Shown here: positions 18,326 to 26,745 of the stretch, piece by piece
How the letters are laid out: each line of letters starts with the position of its first letter
Position numbering within the stretch: position 1 is the stretch's first letter
Assembly: GCF_007748195.1 (NCBI RefSeq)
Contig: NZ_CP037920.1
Span: forward strand, 7,002,062 to 7,066,061
Source: Gimesia aquarii
GTDB lineage: Bacteria; Planctomycetota; Planctomycetia; Planctomycetales; Planctomycetaceae
Direction of reading: 5' to 3'
DNA length: 64,000 nt
Notes under the pieces: generated by a model
What the model was told of the DNA's origin: nothing
Databases searched by the model: none
Seen by the model: the letters and a program-made list of their open reading frames with translations, nothing else
Position numbers and translations under genes: made by a program

Positions 18326-19357
18326 ATGATCAACTGGCAAAACATCTTCATTTATGGAGTGGCACTTTCAGCAATGGCTTGCTCAATGGTTTATGCGGCA
18401 ATTCCTGGCCCCTCTGGTGATTCATCGATTGTTTCACCGCAGTCCAAAGTGGAGGAACTGTGGAACGATAAAGGATTCACAGAAGGGGCCTGTGTTGACG
18501 TTGATGGCATTATCTACTTTAGCGATATCAATTTCTCCGGCGGCCTGGGAAAAATCATGGCCTTCGATCCTGCAACAGGAAAAACCACTGTCTTCAGTTC
18601 AGACAGTGGACAAAGCAACGGATTGATGATCAATCAAAAAGGTAAAATGCTGGCTGCCTGCGGTGCGAATAATGGAAAACAGTGTTTGGCACAAATCTCA
18701 AAAAAAGGGAAAGTGAAATGCCTGGTTGATCGTTATCAAGGAAAAAAATTCAATGCTCCCAATGATCTGGTTGTGCATCCTAAAGGGTGGGTCTATTTTA
18801 CGGATCCACGTTATGTCGGTACTGAACCACTGGAACTGGATCACATGAGTGTCTTTCGCTACGACCCAAAATCGAAAACCGTAGTACGTGTCACAACTGA
18901 TATCAGTAAGCCTAATGGAGTGGTTGTTTCACCTGATGGTAAAACACTCTATGTTGCTGAAACCAATAATGGGGCCACTGGTCTAGAAAAAAATCCCCCC
19001 CAAAAACCCAAGAAACGGATGACCCTCAACGCATTTCCGATTCATAAAGATGGCTCCTTGGGTAAGAAGAAAATACTTGCGGACTTCGGTGGGAAAGAGA
19101 CTGGAATTGATGGAATGACCGTTGATCAAAACGGAAATATCTACGCGGCGTTCCGCGCAGAAAGCCGATTCGGCATTGTCATCTTTTCACCCGAAGGAAA
19201 AGAACTGGCATACATCCCCACTCCCACACTGCCTACCAATTGCACGTTCGGGATTGGTAAAGATGCGTCAACGCTTTACATCACTGCGGGTAGCGGCTTA
19301 TATCGGATTCCCTGTAAAATCCCTGGGTTTCATCCAGCACTGCCTGTCAAGAAGTAA
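18326..19357 (+). CDS. Secreted SMP-30/gluconolactonase-like beta-propeller protein
   Basis: The 344-residue protein has a signal peptide (IFIYGVALSAMACSMVYAA) and a six-bladed propeller of the SMP-30/gluconolactonase family. Typical pieces are the early Glu in TEGACVDVDGIIYFSD, NAPNDLVVHPKGWVYFTDP, KPNGVVVSPDGKTLYVAE and GIDGMTVDQNGNIYA. The first Glu, the Asn in NAPNDL, the Asn in KPNGV and the Asp in GIDGM fit the metal ligands of the family, so lactonase-type hydrolysis in the periplasm is plausible. Start ATG at 18326 has AGAGGT about nine bases before it. The next gene is convergent. Confidence 0.87.
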   Translation: MINWQNIFIYGVALSAMACSMVYAAIPGPSGDSSIVSPQSKVEELWNDKGFTEGACVDVDGIIYFSDINFSGGLGKIMAFDPATGKTTVFSSDSGQSNGLMINQKGKMLAACGANNGKQCLAQISKKGKVKCLVDRYQGKKFNAPNDLVVHPKGWVYFTDPRYVGTEPLELDHMSVFRYDPKSKTVVRVTTDISKPNGVVVSPDGKTLYVAETNNGATGLEKNPPQKPKKRMTLNAFPIHKDGSLGKKKILADFGGKETGIDGMTVDQNGNIYAAFRAESRFGIVIFSPEGKELAYIPTPTLPTNCTFGIGKDASTLYITAGSGLYRIPCKIPGFHPALPVKK

Positions 19358-19359
19358 CT

Positions 19360-21024
19360 TCATCGCGAACTATTCAAACGAATCAGACGAGCTAAAGGGA
19401 TATTCGACCTGGAAACTTCGGTAATGATGTTCTGCGATTCCTGTTGCCCTGCTTGAAGGATCTCTGGCAAATAAGGATTCCGTTGAAAATATAACACGTA
19501 TTCGGAAACTGGTTTCTCTGATTCGAAGGGGACCAATTGAATCCCCTTCCGTTTTAGCTCGGGTGTTTCCTGCAAGGTTTGTAAGTAAGCGGGATGCAAA
19601 ACTGGTGCGACTTGAATGACTGAATTCTCAGGTACATCGTTCACAACTTGTTGCAACATGTCGGCGGTAATCGAATCGCCCCAGTAGGTGACTTCCATAC
19701 CAAGAACGTTTGCCCCATTCAGGCCACGAGTCAGCAAACTATAATAACTAAGCCAGCAGGGAGCCAATACGAAGGTGGCATAGGATTGCGAGAGCAGGAG
19801 CAAGGCAACAGCAGTTATTGCAAACTTGGCTGGAAGCTGTTGGTTTACCCAATCAATGACTATCGCTGCGCCGCGACCAATAAATACTGCCGTCAGCGGA
19901 AAGACCATTAAAAATAATCGCACGCCATCGTAGACAGTAATCCCTGGCAAAGAAAATAAGATCAAGGGCCACAATAACGAAAGCAGCAACAAAATTTCTC
20001 CACCAGGTCTTTGATTTGGAGTTTCACGAAATGAACGAATTGTTTTCCAGAAACCTAATAAGCCGAAGAGAGAGAGCCCTACCGGAATCGACGTCAGAAA
20101 CATGACCCAGGGATAATGCCAAGGCAGATTACGATCAGAATATTTGATACCGAAATATTCTACATAGAGAGCCGCACGCTCTGTGGTTCTGCCAAGATAT
20201 TCACTGATTCGATCCACGGGATCAAACCAGAGCCACGGCCAGCCTGCAAAGAAAATCAATACCCCTATACTCCCCCAACAGAGTAATGGCACAATCGCTT
20301 TTTGTCGCCATTTCCAGAGCGCCCAGATGATCACAGGAATCGGAATCAAAACTGCCTGAATCTTGGTTAGCAGTGCGAGTCCCAATAACAGCCCTGTGAG
20401 GCAAGACCGTTTGTATCCGGGAGGCTGTTCTAAATTCCAAAAATGTACGACAGATAATACCGCTAATACATAAAACAGTGCTGTTACCATTTCCAACGCC
20501 GCCAGATGTGCATGCCCAAATAATCGAGGTAAGCAGATCAACGTGGCAGCAGCAATCAAACCGCTTTTGTGCCCCCATTGGAGAAAGGTAAACCACCCCA
20601 CCACAAACACGAGACAGGCAAAACTGAAGGCTGAGGCATATCGACCATAGGTTACTACAAAAGGACGATCATCACTCCCTGCTAACCAGGAAACCAATTC
20701 GTGCGAAATTCCAATCAATAACCGTCCCAATGGAGGGTGGTCGGGTAAATAGTTGGGATGTTCAAAAATCTCCCGCAAGCTGTCGGGTGAAAAGATTCCC
20801 AGGCCATAGACCTCTATCGCACGAACGAGGAACACTCCTTGTCCAACATTAAACGGTTCATCGACAGTCATCCCGGGACCCGCCCCAGTAAAGTAAAGAT
20901 CCTGTGCACAATCGAGCTGAGTGGACACAAATAGGAAAGCAATGAGGGCAAGCAGCAAATACCAGATAGAATCAGGTAACCGCTTTTTCTTCTCGGATTC
21001 GTGATGTTGATTTAATAGATTCAT
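19360..21024 (-). CDS. GT39/PMT-like integral membrane glycosyltransferase
   Basis: About 554 residues with roughly ten to twelve membrane helices. The first periplasmic loop has the Asp-Glu pair typical of lipid-phosphosugar-dependent GT-C enzymes (GMTVDEPFNVGQG) and later PNYLPDHPPLGRLL, matching the ArnT/PMT pattern. Such enzymes transfer a sugar from polyprenyl phosphate to protein or lipid outside the cytoplasmic membrane. ATG at 21024 is chosen because the upstream extension would run through the terminator at 21060-21091. The C-terminal about 110 residues form a soluble domain (LQQVVNDVPENSVIQV). Acceptor is unknown. Confidence 0.82.
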   Translation of the reverse strand: MNLLNQHHESEKKKRLPDSIWYLLLALIAFLFVSTQLDCAQDLYFTGAGPGMTVDEPFNVGQGVFLVRAIEVYGLGIFSPDSLREIFEHPNYLPDHPPLGRLLIGISHELVSWLAGSDDRPFVVTYGRYASAFSFACLVFVVGWFTFLQWGHKSGLIAAATLICLPRLFGHAHLAALEMVTALFYVLAVLSVVHFWNLEQPPGYKRSCLTGLLLGLALLTKIQAVLIPIPVIIWALWKWRQKAIVPLLCWGSIGVLIFFAGWPWLWFDPVDRISEYLGRTTERAALYVEYFGIKYSDRNLPWHYPWVMFLTSIPVGLSLFGLLGFWKTIRSFRETPNQRPGGEILLLLSLLWPLILFSLPGITVYDGVRLFLMVFPLTAVFIGRGAAIVIDWVNQQLPAKFAITAVALLLLSQSYATFVLAPCWLSYYSLLTRGLNGANVLGMEVTYWGDSITADMLQQVVNDVPENSVIQVAPVLHPAYLQTLQETPELKRKGIQLVPFESEKPVSEYVLYFQRNPYLPEILQAGQQESQNIITEVSRSNIPLARLIRLNSSR

Positions 21025-21059
21025 ATCGGTTTGTAACGAAACACCAGGCACGTAAAAAA

Positions 21060-21091
21060 ACCCGGCCAAGAGTCTTACCTCTTGGCCGGGT
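21060..21091 (-). terminator. Strong rho-independent terminator behind the HTH-receiver gene
   Basis: Arms ACCCGGCCAAGAG (21060-21072) and CTCTTGGCCGGGT (21079-21091) pair perfectly around six bases. Read leftward, seven T residues follow. It ends the minus-strand transcript of the gene at 21227-21799 and sits just upstream of the glycosyltransferase gene, so the latter needs its own promoter in the short gap. Confidence 0.9.
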
Positions 21092-21226
21092 CTATTCGTT
21101 CACGCAAACCAGCAAATCCCTTTGCGATTGTTTTGGTTGACCAGCGGGCCGTTCTCTCGACACCGTCCATAATATCGAGAACTACACGTCCCTGGCAATC
21201 TCACCACAGGGCATTCTTGCCCCTCA

Positions 21227-21799
21227 TTAGGCGATCTGCTTTTTTCGTCCAACCAAGGTCCGAATCCGTTCAGCTAGTAATGCAGCATCAAATGGCTTCC
21301 GGAAAGTTTCGTTAAACAGAGTTCTGTCAAACCCACTGGCATTATCCTCATCGCTCAGAAGGGCAATCAATACAGAATCAGTGTAGTCTTTGTTTCGTCG
21401 CAGGTTTTGAGCGATCATCAGAGCTTCATTGCGGCCCATTGCAAAATCAACAATCACGCAATCGGGATGCAAAGATTCAGCCTGGATACCAGCTTCAAAA
21501 CCACTTACGGCATATTCAATTTTGAAATCTTCGGTAGCCATCAGGTCATCGAGACTTGCACGAACCTGAGTGTCTGCCCCAACAAGCAACAATTTGCCCA
21601 TTGCTTCATCTTCCAATTCGCCTAACGGCATGCCGTGTTCTTTAAGAAATCGAATAAGGTGCTCACGTGGGATTCGACGATCCTGAGAACCGGGGATCCG
21701 GTATCCTCTCAAGCGTCCAGAGTCGAACCACTTACTAACCGTGCGGGGTGCAACCTTACAGATCTTTGCTACTTGGCCAGTAGTGAAGATCGTTTTCAT
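21227..21799 (-). CDS. MerR/excisionase-type HTH plus response-regulator receiver protein
   Basis: The 189-residue protein starts with a helix-turn-helix of the excisionase/BldC-like kind (TTGQVAKICKVAPRTVSKW, then GRLRGYRIPGSQDRRIPREHL), residues 5-55, followed by a receiver domain (68-185). The phosphoacceptor Asp118 (VIVDFAMG) and the conserved Lys in FRKPFD are present, but the acidic pair normally preceding it is reduced (LLLVGADTQVR, with Gly74-Ala75-Asp76). HTH first and receiver second is the reverse of most response regulators. ATG at 21799 has GGAGAG six bases before it. No sensor kinase lies beside it. A one-kilobase leader separates it from the next gene. DNA target unknown. Confidence 0.85.
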   Translation of the reverse strand: MKTIFTTGQVAKICKVAPRTVSKWFDSGRLRGYRIPGSQDRRIPREHLIRFLKEHGMPLGELEDEAMGKLLLVGADTQVRASLDDLMATEDFKIEYAVSGFEAGIQAESLHPDCVIVDFAMGRNEALMIAQNLRRNKDYTDSVLIALLSDEDNASGFDRTLFNETFRKPFDAALLAERIRTLVGRKKQIA

Positions 21800-22822
21800 T
21801 GCGGGCTCTCCAATCACATGTTTGGCAAATTTCAATCGAAGAAGGGTTACACTTCTTCTGCTTTAACCCCTACTACTGTCAACGGCTATCCTGGCCAGTC
21901 ACTTTCAAGTTGTAACCTGAGTAGTCTTGGGTCGGGGTTTGTTTTCAGAGACAGCATCTCCAAAAACTGTTTCAAATTGCCAATCTTTAATTTTAAGGAA
22001 ATTTGGGATCTGGTACGTAATACTTTTGGGGTCGGACTGAATGACAATCGCAATACCATTCAGATCAGTTCGTCAGACTAGATCCATCTTGTCCTCTCCC
22101 CCCTTACAAACGATTGAAGGGACTGAACCATTCAAACTGATGTTGACTGGTTCGACGTGGTTTTTACGTCTTTCCGGTTTCAACCGTCTGCCCTAATTGC
22201 ATCGACGAATCGACGGTGAGGACTTTAAGTTCTTTGACAAGAGAGAGTGCAGTAGTGAGAGAGACACTGGGAATAGCTGATAGGGAAGAAACAACTGTGA
22301 GGAATATTATGCCGTAATCCCCTACGATTCAGGGACTTAATCCACTTCTGGAAAATACTTAAGATATGAACCAAATTTCTTGGGGGACTTGAATTTTTCA
22401 CACCGCTTCCCGCCGCTTTTCTCATGAGTCGGAGAGAAACGGTCGGATAATCGTTATGACAACAGCGACCAGCATTGGGTTCCATGCAATTGAACTTTCA
22501 GATCTATTACGTCAATTATGCCGATTTTTGTTGGCCGCTTTTCGAAAATTGATACCTATTTCTCTAAATTTGAAAGTCGTTGAAATCTCACTTTTTTGCT
22601 TGCTCTATCATGGCTGGCTGGTCTAAGATCAGAACACAATAATCCAAGGTTCTCCAGGAACTCTTTCGCCATCTACCACTTATGAAAGATTTAGCATCAT
22701 GACGATATAGACATTTCTTAGAACCTGCGCTTGATGCTTCTTTTCATAGACTCCTCTTCTTGTCTTCTGTTCGTTAAAATTCAATGATCGAAATTTCTCG
22801 ATCCTGAACTGATAGAATTGTT
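21800..22822. other. Long region without a supported gene
   Basis: About 1.02 kb between the divergent HTH-receiver and HAD-fold genes. Short open frames on both strands lack recognisable domains, signal peptides or ribosome-binding sites, and I do not count them. GAACCA and TGGTTC arms around 22125-22155 could form a weak stem. A small RNA, a long structured leader or unusual promoter control are possible, but nothing in the sequence proves any of them. Confidence 0.4.
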
Positions 22823-23779
22823 ATGGCTCAATCTCTCCAAGAATATGCTGAATGGCTGGCTCACCGTGATGACCTTATCTGGCCGATCCCTCCAGCGCTA
22901 GTGGTCCCGAAGGCAACGCCTTTTTTGAAGCCTATGAGGGATGTCGCTGCAGTCACATTCAGCGTCTATGGAACATTACTCCATATTTCTGATGGTTGTT
23001 TACTGTTTGATCATGAACAACAATTGCGGATGCAAATAGCTCTCGATAAGACAATCAAAGAGTTCAATATGTGGAATAGCATGTCACGCAAACCAGGTGC
23101 TCCCTGGGAATATATGCTGTCACAATATCGCAACATCCTTGAAGACCAGAGAATGTCTCGCAAAATTGCTAAGGGAGAAAAACCGGAAATCAACTCTGTC
23201 GAAATCTGGAAACAACTTATCATTCGACTACAGAAGAATGAATATCACATTGACGAATCCTTTTATGGTGGGCTGGATGACTTTAGTGCAAAAGTAGCTT
23301 ATTTCTTTCATTCCTGTCTGCAAGGTGTTGAGGCAATGCCTGAAGCCCTGGTCACTCTTAACAAATTAGGAGAACGAGGTAAAAAAGTCGCTCTTTTCGC
23401 AGATGCACAGCCTTTCACTTTAGTCCAAGTATTGCGGGGATTAAGCTCTCAAGGTACACTGCCGCCACTCTCGGAACTCTTCACTCAGGAGTGTTTCTGT
23501 TTGTCTTATCGTGAAGAAGTCTGTAAACCATCGATGTCTCTTTATGAAAGACTTATCAGTCGTTTCGAACAATTGGGTATTTCACCAGAGCAAATTCTGC
23601 ATGTTGGGACTCGTATTCATGAAGACCTGGCGATGGCCAGACGATTTGGAATGAAGACCGTTTTATTTGCAGGCGATTCACTGAGTATGCAAGCGAGTAA
23701 AAAAGAAGTTCGAAATCCTGATTTAAAGCCTGACAGGTTGATCACTAATCTGAACCAATTAGCTGAAATCCTCGATTAA
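22823..23779 (+). CDS. HAD-superfamily fold protein lacking the nucleophile Asp
   Basis: The 318-residue protein aligns by eye with haloacid dehalogenase-type phosphatases. Motif I reads VTFSVYGTLL instead of the usual FDxYGTL, so position 47 is Ser where the catalytic Asp should be. Motif II resembles KVALFADAQ, motif III Lys lies in VCKPSMSLYERL, and motif IV reads HVGTRIHEDLAMA with Thr263 where GD is expected, though Asp268 remains. The helical cap occupies about residues 60-165. Loss of both motif I Asp and the first motif IV Asp argues against ordinary phosphatase activity. A binding or regulatory role is possible. The fold is fairly sure, the function unknown. Confidence 0.75.
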   Translation: MAQSLQEYAEWLAHRDDLIWPIPPALVVPKATPFLKPMRDVAAVTFSVYGTLLHISDGCLLFDHEQQLRMQIALDKTIKEFNMWNSMSRKPGAPWEYMLSQYRNILEDQRMSRKIAKGEKPEINSVEIWKQLIIRLQKNEYHIDESFYGGLDDFSAKVAYFFHSCLQGVEAMPEALVTLNKLGERGKKVALFADAQPFTLVQVLRGLSSQGTLPPLSELFTQECFCLSYREEVCKPSMSLYERLISRFEQLGISPEQILHVGTRIHEDLAMARRFGMKTVLFAGDSLSMQASKKEVRNPDLKPDRLITNLNQLAEILD

Positions 23780-23957
23780 CAAATGCTACCGAGTTTGCTA
23801 AGATCACAAGCTTCAAGGGCGGTGAGTATTCACTTCATTACCTTGTGAATCTTAGGAAAAACAGTAGTTACGTTGAAAAACTATTTCATTCACTTGATGA
23901 CCCCAATTAAAAATTGAGGGCTGTTTTCGATAATGCCCCTTTTGGAGAAAAGAGACC

Positions 23958-24467
23958 ATGCCACCCAAGTTGCTTTATGCTGGAATTGATTTCGATTTCG
24001 AGAACCCTTTATTCGGAATCGAAGACATTAGAGAAATCAATCCTCAGCGATTTGAGATGGAACAACTTTCCGGTATCGTCCATATCGATAACGAAAAGCA
24101 TGGCATTGTCGGTTTTAAAGATATCACTGAGAATGAATTTTGGGTGCGTGGGCACATGCCCGGTTTTCCTTTGATGCCAGGCGTGGTTCTTTGTGAATGT
24201 TCGGCTCAATTAGCTGGTTTTTATGCCCGCAAATTCAAATTGCTCGGCGGTGACTTCCTGGGATTTGGTGGAATGAACGATGTTCGTTTTCGCCGCCCTG
24301 TCTTTCCTAACCAGCGTCTGGTCATCATGGCACAGTTGGCACGCATCCGCGCTGGCAAGAGAGCCGAGTTCAACTTTCAAGGGCTCGTTGATGGAGACAT
24401 GGTTTTCAGTGGCCAAATGATTGGCGTGCCAATTGATAAAAATCAGGAAATCCCGGGAACCAGCTAA
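23958..24467 (+). CDS. FabZ-like hot-dog 3-hydroxyacyl-ACP dehydratase
   Basis: The 169-residue protein has one hot-dog domain. The catalytic pair fits FabZ exactly in spacing: His66 in RGHMPGFPLMPGV and Glu80 in LCECSAQLAG, 14 residues apart. FabZ removes water from 3-hydroxyacyl chains on acyl carrier protein during fatty-acid synthesis. Here the N-terminal part (NPLFGIEDIREINPQRF) is a little longer than in the usual 140-150 residue enzyme. No other fatty-acid genes adjoin, so this may be a paralogue for a special lipid. It is convergent with the pgi gene. Confidence 0.87.
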   Translation: MPPKLLYAGIDFDFENPLFGIEDIREINPQRFEMEQLSGIVHIDNEKHGIVGFKDITENEFWVRGHMPGFPLMPGVVLCECSAQLAGFYARKFKLLGGDFLGFGGMNDVRFRRPVFPNQRLVIMAQLARIRAGKRAEFNFQGLVDGDMVFSGQMIGVPIDKNQEIPGTS

Positions 24468-24484
24468 GCAAGAGTTCTCATCAT

Positions 24485-25894
24485 TCAGCGATTCAACACT
24501 TCCTGCATGTTCTTTTTGTAGGCTTCCACACCGGGCTGGCCATACGGATTGATGTCAATTAAACGACCTTCTAAAACGGTTGCCAGCATTAACATCTGCA
24601 AAGTTTGCCCCAACGTATACTCATTCAGGCAAGGTAGGACCAAATCTGCCGTGGGTCGATTTACGTCGGCATAAGCGCGATTTGTTCCTTCAATGGCTGC
24701 AGAAAGAATATCAGGAACCGTTTTCCCTTTCAGTTTATTAAGCTGATCCTGGTTTTGACTTTCGGGAACCAGAGGAACTGAAACAGGAGTCGAATCGGGT
24801 TGCTCGACTATCAGGTTTGTAATTAATTTATCGAGGGCTCCCTCCTGGTGCTGCTGCCCACGGCTATGCAGGTCTCTGGTGTTCACCACCGTCAGAGGAG
24901 TTGCCCCCTTTTCCTCTTTGCCCAGACTTTCAGCCAGCAATTGATCATACCAGAGTCCTAATGCTTCGAGTCGTTTTCCCCAAGTAGAAAGGATCCGAAT
25001 CGTGTTCTGCTTCTCTTTTTCAAAGAGATGACAGGTCGCCGTGTAGTCTAACACCGGATTGTCACCCATCGGCTGAGTGACAAATCTCTGTGTCATATCG
25101 GCTGCCCCTTGCAAAAGTTGTTTGATGTCAATCCCCATCACGGCAGCGGGGAATAAACCGACTGCGGTGAAAACGGAAAAACGCCCTCCGACATTATCGG
25201 GAATCGGAAAGACGCTGGAATATCCTTTCTCATTAGAAAAGTTTCTCAACTTTCCTTCCAGACCGGTAATAGGAACGACGAGCGAACGGCTTTCTTCCGA
25301 ATCGGCTCCGTAGTATGCTTCCAACGCTTCACGAAAGAGCCGAAATCCGACCGCGGTTTCTAATGTGCCCCCTGATTTACTGATGACAGTCAGACTCCAA
25401 CGTTGCAACAGGTCATGTGGATCCTGGCAACCGCTTTGTAGTAAATCTCTGAGTGCAGACACCGAATCGTTGTCAACATTGTTTCCTTCGAAATAAAGAC
25501 GGGGGATATCCTGTCTTTGCTCACGCGTCAATTCATTATGCCAGGGATGCGCCAAAGCTTCGAACAATGCCCGCATCCCCATATAGGAACCACCAATTCC
25601 CAGAACCACAAATCGGTCAGACTGCTCGCGCAACTCCTGCGCCTTGGCCTCAATTTTTCCCAGCAGGCTTTCACCCTTTTGCGATTCATATTCATCCAGG
25701 AGTTGCTGCGGCAAATTCTGAAAACCAGCATCTAAAGGCTGTTTGCTGGCCGGTATCTGATCGGTCCCCAGCAGAGTCACATCTTTCAGCATTTCTTCTC
25801 GTGCCGCGATTAGATCTGGCTGGAGCGCCTCGTATAATTGATTATCAATCAAACGTCGAGCTGCTGAATCATCATAACGTAGGAAATTTTCCAT
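24485..25894 (-). CDS. pgi: Glucose-6-phosphate isomerase
   Basis: The 469-residue cytosolic enzyme interconverts glucose 6-phosphate and fructose 6-phosphate. The sugar isomerase (SIS) fold is marked by VVLGIGGSYMGMRALFEAL, the phosphate-binding SKSGGTLETAVGF, GGRFSVFTAVGLFPAA and HSRGQQHQEG, which contains the ring-opening His. Length fits the short bacterial form. ATG at 25894 is preferred to an in-frame TTG six codons upstream. pyrE ends 33 bases before this start in the same direction, so the two are likely one operon. Confidence 0.93.
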   Translation of the reverse strand: MENFLRYDDSAARRLIDNQLYEALQPDLIAAREEMLKDVTLLGTDQIPASKQPLDAGFQNLPQQLLDEYESQKGESLLGKIEAKAQELREQSDRFVVLGIGGSYMGMRALFEALAHPWHNELTREQRQDIPRLYFEGNNVDNDSVSALRDLLQSGCQDPHDLLQRWSLTVISKSGGTLETAVGFRLFREALEAYYGADSEESRSLVVPITGLEGKLRNFSNEKGYSSVFPIPDNVGGRFSVFTAVGLFPAAVMGIDIKQLLQGAADMTQRFVTQPMGDNPVLDYTATCHLFEKEKQNTIRILSTWGKRLEALGLWYDQLLAESLGKEEKGATPLTVVNTRDLHSRGQQHQEGALDKLITNLIVEQPDSTPVSVPLVPESQNQDQLNKLKGKTVPDILSAAIEGTNRAYADVNRPTADLVLPCLNEYTLGQTLQMLMLATVLEGRLIDINPYGQPGVEAYKKNMQEVLNR

Positions 25895-25927
25895 TAAAAA
25901 TGTCTCTTTCAATGAAGGCTTGAAAGT

Positions 25928-26488
25928 TTACTCATCTTCCACCGGTGGTTCGATTCCAAAGTCTTGAATCGTTAATAACGCTTTGAAGGGAATATTGCGT
26001 TTTTCAAAGTTCGCAGCCCCCCCTTGTAAACGATCGACAACCCCTAATGCCTGCACCACTTCGCAGCCAAATTTTTCGGCTCGATCAACAGAGAGCAACG
26101 CACTACCAGCCGTGGTAATGACATCATCCACAATCACGACTTTATCACCTGGCTGCACAGGACCTTCCACATATTTATTCGTTCCATGTCCTTTGGGTTC
26201 CTTGCGAACCATAAACCCGTTGAGCGACTTCCCCTGTTCAGCGGCAATCGCCAGCACACCGGCGACAATCGGATCTGCCCCTATTGACATGCCGCCAATG
26301 GCATCAAATTCGACGTCGGCCAACATTTCTAATAATCCGGCGCTCACTAAACGCAACCCATGCGAATGTAGTACAACCTGTTTTCCATCAAGGTAATAAC
26401 TACTTTTTTTACCCGAAACGAGTGTGAAGTCTCCAAACTTTAAAGCACGCTCTCGAAATAACTCGATCAGCTTTTCCCGATCAAACAT
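25928..26488 (-). CDS. pyrE: Orotate phosphoribosyltransferase
   Basis: The 186-residue enzyme joins orotate and PRPP to make orotidine 5'-phosphate in pyrimidine synthesis. The PRPP loop VVIVDDVITTAGSAL and the segment VSGKKSSYYLDGKQ are standard. The mobile loop with MVRKEPKGHGTNKY carries the catalytic Lys and His. A purine-rich stretch (AGAAGAGA) precedes the ATG. It is the first gene of a probable pyrE-pgi unit. Confidence 0.93.
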   Translation of the reverse strand: MFDREKLIELFRERALKFGDFTLVSGKKSSYYLDGKQVVLHSHGLRLVSAGLLEMLADVEFDAIGGMSIGADPIVAGVLAIAAEQGKSLNGFMVRKEPKGHGTNKYVEGPVQPGDKVVIVDDVITTAGSALLSVDRAEKFGCEVVQALGVVDRLQGGAANFEKRNIPFKALLTIQDFGIEPPVEDE

Positions 26489-26745
26489 GAATATTCTCTT
26501 CTCTACCCTGAATGTGTGTCATTATGATGAAGAACCATTGAAAAGCACATGCTTTATCCTTGTGCTCTCTCTGGTTCAGCCACACGTATTCTACAGGCTC
26601 GAATTCCACATTCAAACAGACTGCAGAGAAAGAATCACCCGAATTCAAGTTTATTATTATGTTTGAGAGCCATGGGACTAAAAAATTATCCCATAAATAT
26701 TTCTTAGGATCCACTTAAGAATGCCTGCGAAATAACAATAAGAAA

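Noticed and set aside
21635-22081. 148-residue plus-strand frame across the HTH-receiver start
   Set aside because: It overlaps a well-supported gene in antisense, contains no recognisable domain and has no ribosome-binding site.
20900-22200. Phage integration module suggested by the excisionase-like HTH
   Set aside because: The HTH is fused to a receiver domain, and there is no integrase, att site or other phage gene nearby.
22225-22485. 86-residue minus-strand frame in the long leader
   Set aside because: Composition is random-looking, with no start signal or known motif.
26481-26714. 77-residue minus-strand frame upstream of pyrE
   Set aside because: It overlaps the start of pyrE in another frame and shows no motif.
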